Source: an uncultured Planctomycetaceae bacterium (lineage in GTDB: Bacteria > Planctomycetota > Planctomycetia > Pirellulales > Pirellulaceae). Taken from it: a DNA stretch of 6,783 bases. The notes beneath the pieces are model-generated. The model was not told where the DNA came from. It worked only from the letters and a program-made list of their open reading frames with translations, and did no database searches. This document shows, piece by piece, positions 5,635-6,783 of this stretch. The stretch is taken from contig CAIXSC010000962.1 of NCBI GenBank assembly GCA_903921945.1, forward strand, positions 1-6,783, written 5' to 3'. Within the stretch, counting starts at the first letter, position 1. Each line of letters opens with the position of its first letter. A program made the position numbers and the translations under genes.

Positions 5635-6771
5635 ATGAACCGACGAGCGGGCGCCGAACCAAGCGTGTGGGCGAGTTTTCTTCGAGGCCGTTTTTTGCGC
5701 GGATCGCGGGTTGCCGTGGCGGTCGCGGGAGCCTGGTTCGCGAGTTTTGCGGGGACGAGTGGTATCTGGGCGCAGGCTCCCGAACGCGTGCTGGACATCC
5801 CCGAAGCGGTCGCGGCGACCGAAGCCGAGATGAAACCGTATTCCGAGCGAATCGAACATACGGACGTCACGATTCCGCTGGTGCCGATCAAGGGCGGCAC
5901 GTTCCCAATGGGCAGCCCGGACGGCGAGCCGGGGCGGGCGGCGGACGAGGGTCCGCGGCATGAAGTGAAAGTCGCGCCGTTCTGGATGGGCAAGTTCGAA
6001 ATGACTTGGGACGCCTACGAGATCTGGATGTTCGACCAGGACATTCAGCGGCGCGAACTGGCGAAAGCCGCGCCGAACCTGCGTGACAAAGAAGCCGACG
6101 AATACCAGCTCTCCCAGCCGACGGCGCCCTACACCGATATGACGTTCGGCATGGGCAAACGCGGCTACCCGGCGATCTGCATGACGCAACTGGCCGCTCG
6201 CGTCTATTGCCAATGGCTGTCCGCCAAAACGGGCCGCTATTACCGGCTGCCAACCGAGGCGGAATGGGAATACGCCTGCCGCGCCGGCACGACCACCGCG
6301 TACTCGTTCGGTGACGACACGGCCGCGCTGGACGAGCACGCCTGGCACCTGGACAACAGCGAGGAAAAATACCATCCCGTCGGCAAGAAAAAGCCGAACC
6401 CGTGGGGGCTCCATGACATGCACGGCAATGTTTCCGAATGGGTGCTCGATCAGCACTCCGCGGACTACAGCCAGTGGTCGGGCGGCCCGGCTGTGAACCC
6501 GCTAAGCATCCCGCGAACGGAATGGGGGCGAGTCGTCCGGGGCGGCTCCTGGGATGTCGACGCGAAAAAGTTGCGCAGCGCCGCTCGCGACAAGTCGCAT
6601 GAAGACTGGAAGCAGCAAGACCCGCAACAGCCCAAGAGCATCTGGTACCTGACCGACGCCCTGCATGTCGGCTTTCGCATCGTCCGGCCGCTCACTCCGC
6701 CCTCCGCGGAGGAGCGCGCCGCCAAATGGGACAAGCAGGAACCGTTCGAGGACCGCAAGCGGAAACGCTAG
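5635..6771 (+). CDS. Exported FGE/SUMF1-domain protein lacking catalytic cysteines
   Basis: From the ATG at 5635 this is a 378-residue protein. Arg-rich residues 1-25, a hydrophobic stretch at about 26-44 and the IWAQA site form a signal peptide. The open frame extends back to 5485, but that would put 50 unlikely residues ahead of the signal, so 5635 is chosen; its Shine-Dalgarno is weak. The formylglycine-generating-enzyme (SUMF1) fold spans about 80-351: VPIKGGTFPMGS (83-94), PFWMGKFEMTW (115-125), YYRLPTEAEWEYACRAGT (202-219), NPWGLHDMHGNVSEWV (255-270), VVRGGSW (300-306) and GFRIVR (346-351). True FGE has two copper-binding cysteines after the GGSW block; here VDAKKLRSAARDK follows and the only mature cysteines are C182, C192 and C215. 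It is thus unlikely to make formylglycine. Binding, structural or another enzymatic role is possible, as in the many planctomycete paralogues. A charged tail (357-378) ends the protein. It is divergent from apbE. Confidence 0.9.
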   Translation: MNRRAGAEPSVWASFLRGRFLRGSRVAVAVAGAWFASFAGTSGIWAQAPERVLDIPEAVAATEAEMKPYSERIEHTDVTIPLVPIKGGTFPMGSPDGEPGRAADEGPRHEVKVAPFWMGKFEMTWDAYEIWMFDQDIQRRELAKAAPNLRDKEADEYQLSQPTAPYTDMTFGMGKRGYPAICMTQLAARVYCQWLSAKTGRYYRLPTEAEWEYACRAGTTTAYSFGDDTAALDEHAWHLDNSEEKYHPVGKKKPNPWGLHDMHGNVSEWVLDQHSADYSQWSGGPAVNPLSIPRTEWGRVVRGGSWDVDAKKLRSAARDKSHEDWKQQDPQQPKSIWYLTDALHVGFRIVRPLTPPSAEERAAKWDKQEPFEDRKRKR

Positions 6772-6783
6772 GCGGAAGGCTGA

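Noticed and set aside
5593..6456. A 287-residue minus-strand frame opposite the FGE-like gene
   Set aside because: It is a shadow of the SUMF1 coding frame, with no motifs of its own.
2246..6771. A sulfatase plus formylglycine maturase system
   Set aside because: The phosphatase-like protein has no C/S-x-P-x-R motif and the FGE-like protein has no catalytic cysteines.

Overview
The window is high-GC DNA that looks like a planctomycete chromosome, probably from the Pirellulales or relatives. The case rests on a DUF1559 pseudopilin-like protein (a family greatly expanded in Planctomycetes), an exported SUMF1/FGE-fold protein, an exported alkaline-phosphatase-superfamily protein of a type I recall from planctomycete genomes, and generally weak Shine-Dalgarno signals. 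No rRNA, tRNA, CRISPR array, transposase or phage gene is visible.

Layout. (1) Positions 1-666, + strand: the 3' part of a DUF1559 gene cut by the window edge. Its expected C-terminus is missing and is replaced from about 529 by unrelated GC-rich sequence containing a 66-nt fold-back (607-672). Two shorter hairpins follow before the next gene, which is convergent. (2) Positions 725-3415, - strand: a two-gene unit, an exported phosphodiesterase/phosphatase-like protein (2246-3415) followed 9 nt later by an MFS transporter (725-2236). The transporter's N-terminus is built from five 15-bp tandem repeats. (3) Positions 3461-3492: a strong intrinsic terminator on the - strand, separating that unit from (4), a small exported thioredoxin-fold-like protein with a CYRC motif (3570-4127), which has a strong ribosome-binding site and a candidate promoter. 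(5) Positions 4266-5366, - strand: an ApbE-type FAD:protein FMN transferase. (6) Positions 5367-5634: a divergent intergenic region with five 9-bp tandem repeats and an embedded dyad. (7) Positions 5635-6771, + strand: an exported FGE/SUMF1-domain protein without the catalytic cysteines. The last 12 bases hold nothing recognisable.

How the genes fit together. All four non-transporter genes that are complete in the window appear to be exported, so this is a cell-envelope neighbourhood. The phosphodiesterase-like enzyme and the MFS transporter probably form one transcription unit that cleaves a substrate outside the cytoplasm and imports a product; the substrate is unknown. The ApbE and thioredoxin-like genes are co-oriented but separated by 138 nt containing a hairpin and a candidate promoter, so they may be separate units. 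An FGE-like protein near a phosphatase-superfamily protein suggests a sulfatase and its maturase, but the key residues for that reading are absent from both. I see no convincing new multi-gene system. The most unusual items are the disrupted DUF1559 tail with its fold-back element, the displaced CxxC in the thioredoxin-like protein, and the repeat-rich divergent promoter region.
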